Of a DNA stretch of 7,391 nucleotides, positions 7,061 through 7,391 are shown piece by piece; within the stretch, counting starts at the first letter, position 1, and every line of letters begins with the position of its first letter. The DNA is taken from contig CALIRC010000057.1 in the NCBI GenBank assembly GCA_938044295.1, positions 1-7,391 of the forward strand, written 5' to 3'. The notes under the pieces were generated by a model that saw only the letters and a list, made by a program, of their open reading frames with translations, was not told the DNA's origin and ran no database searches. This stretch comes from Minisyncoccota bacterium (GTDB lineage Bacteria; Patescibacteriota; Minisyncoccia; Moranbacterales; GCA-2747515). The position numbers and the translations under genes are program-made.

Positions 7061-7120
7061 AATAACATTCAATGTACGGTTTGTAAAAAATCAGAGAAGC
7101 TCTTAAGGAGATCTTGATAA

Positions 7121-7132
7121 GCTAATATTAGC
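7121..7132. promoter_or_regulatory. Perfect 12-bp palindrome over the -10 element (possible operator)
   Basis: GCTAATATTAGC is its own reverse complement and covers the whole -10 hexamer of the operon promoter. A dimeric repressor bound here would block RNA polymerase. The overlap could also be chance, since an A/T-rich -10 lends itself to self-complementarity. No regulator gene is in the window. Confidence 0.35.
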
Positions 7133-7153
7133 ATATAATTAACATATTGTCAA
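7125..7153 (-). promoter_or_regulatory. Sigma-70-type promoter of the four-gene operon
   Basis: On the minus strand a perfect -35 TTGACA (7153-7148) is followed by exactly 17 bases and then TAATAT (7130-7125), preceded by TG and one base (7133-7131), the extended -10 arrangement. Transcription would start near 7118, leaving a leader of about 58 bases to the ATG at 7060. It is the best promoter match I found in the window and sits where an operon promoter is expected. Confidence 0.7.
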
Positions 7154-7169
7154 TATAATGTCATTAAGC

Positions 7170-7200
7170 AAAAAATGGAGAAAAAATGGAGAAAAAAGAG
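7170..7200. repeat. Short A-rich tandem repeat, 11-bp unit
   Basis: The unit AAAAAATGGAG occurs twice in a row (7170-7180, 7181-7191) and is followed by a degenerate partial copy, AAAAAAGAG. Phased A tracts about 11 bp apart favour DNA bending. It lies 17 bp upstream of the -35, between the promoter and the terminator on its right, and could affect promoter strength. It could equally be replication slippage with no role. Confidence 0.5.
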
Positions 7201-7244
7201 AAAAAAATGACACATGTGGACTTGACACACATGAGTGTCATTTT
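7201..7244 (-). terminator. Rho-independent terminator for a minus-strand gene beyond the right edge
   Basis: AAAATGACA (7204-7212) pairs perfectly with TGTCATTTT (7236-7244). Inside it CATGTG (7213-7218) pairs with CACATG (7228-7233), with a 2-base bulge at 7234-7235 and a 9-base loop. On the minus strand the stem runs into seven T followed by CTCTTTTTT, a proper U tract. No plus-strand gene leads into it, so it most likely ends a transcript entering from the right and insulates it from the operon promoter 50 bp downstream. Confidence 0.65.
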
Positions 7245-7391
7245 AGGAAAAATCAAGGCTTTCCATGAGCCATAGTCTATATATCGTAAGTGAAAAAAAG
7301 AGATTTTGACGACAAAGCACAGTAAGTGGTAATACCATCTCCAAATAACCAACCTGCATTAAGTGTGCTCTCTCGTGAGCGAGACATCTGC
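7245..7391 (-). other. Right-edge tail, possibly the 3' end of an unseen minus-strand gene
   Basis: The terminator just downstream suggests a minus-strand gene ends here, but three frames are open at the edge and none is recognisable. One stops at TAA 7361-7359 after 10 codons, one at TAG 7279-7277 after about 37 codons (it contains NAGWLFGDGITTY), and one at TAA 7245-7243 after about 48 codons, inside the terminator stem. The TAG frame leaves about 30 bases to the stem, a usual distance. I cannot choose between them. No RNA gene is visible. Confidence 0.3.

Noticed and set aside
7134..7159. Two TATAAT hexamers on the plus strand (7134-7139, 7154-7159)
   Set aside because: Neither has a -35 at the proper distance (the nearest, TTGATA at 7114-7119, is only 14 bp away), and no plus-strand gene follows. 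They are by-products of A/T-rich palindromic DNA.
7164..7352. A 62-codon minus-strand frame across the terminator
   Set aside because: It starts with a rare codon, runs through the terminator stem and the A-rich repeat, and its Phe/Ser-rich tail is just the reading of the T-rich strand.
1..7391. CRISPR array, tRNA, rRNA or insertion sequence
   Set aside because: No spaced direct repeats, cloverleaf, rRNA stretch, transposase motif or terminal inverted repeats were found.

Overview
The window is A+T-rich bacterial DNA. Everything I can recognise lies on the minus strand, as one four-gene block read from right to left: a small GtrA-family membrane protein (start near 7060), an FAD-dependent oxidoreductase (6512 to 5157), a double family-2 glycosyltransferase (5147 to 3000) and a GT-C glycosyltransferase fused to a GH8 glycoside hydrolase (2920 to 227). 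A bacterial-type promoter (TTGACA, 17-bp spacer, extended -10 TGCTAATAT, 7125-7153) precedes the first gene. Gaps between genes are 2, 9 and 79 bp, so this looks like a single operon.

The organism cannot be named from the sequence. Low GC, large domain fusions, absence of clear Shine-Dalgarno sequences at three of four starts, and a surface-polysaccharide locus of this kind would suit an uncultured bacterium such as a Patescibacteria (CPR) member, but that is only a guess. The standard code works: no in-frame UGA is needed and the four genes end in TAA, TAA, TAG and TAA.

Two biosynthetic logics are interleaved. The first is the Gtr/DPM scheme: a DPM1-like synthase charges a polyprenyl phosphate with a sugar, GtrA helps it across the membrane, and a GT-C enzyme uses it outside. 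The second is the synthase scheme known from cellulose and similar polymers: a membrane GT2 with the QxxRW signature makes a glycan, and a GH8 enzyme works on it outside. Here the two cytoplasmic GT2 modules sit in one protein and the two extracytoplasmic modules (GT-C and GH8) in another. I infer a compact machine that makes a glycan and decorates or transfers it. The GH8 module has Gln at the position of the family's catalytic acid Glu, so it may bind glycan rather than cut it. The oxidoreductase substrate is unknown.

Right edge (7073-7391): promoter, a palindrome over the -10, an 11-bp A-rich tandem repeat, a good minus-strand terminator (7204-7244) and a short tail with no identifiable gene. 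Left edge (1-226): a 3' flank with a long imperfect hairpin (137-184), a candidate weak terminator (100-119) and then A/T-rich sequence with nothing recognisable.
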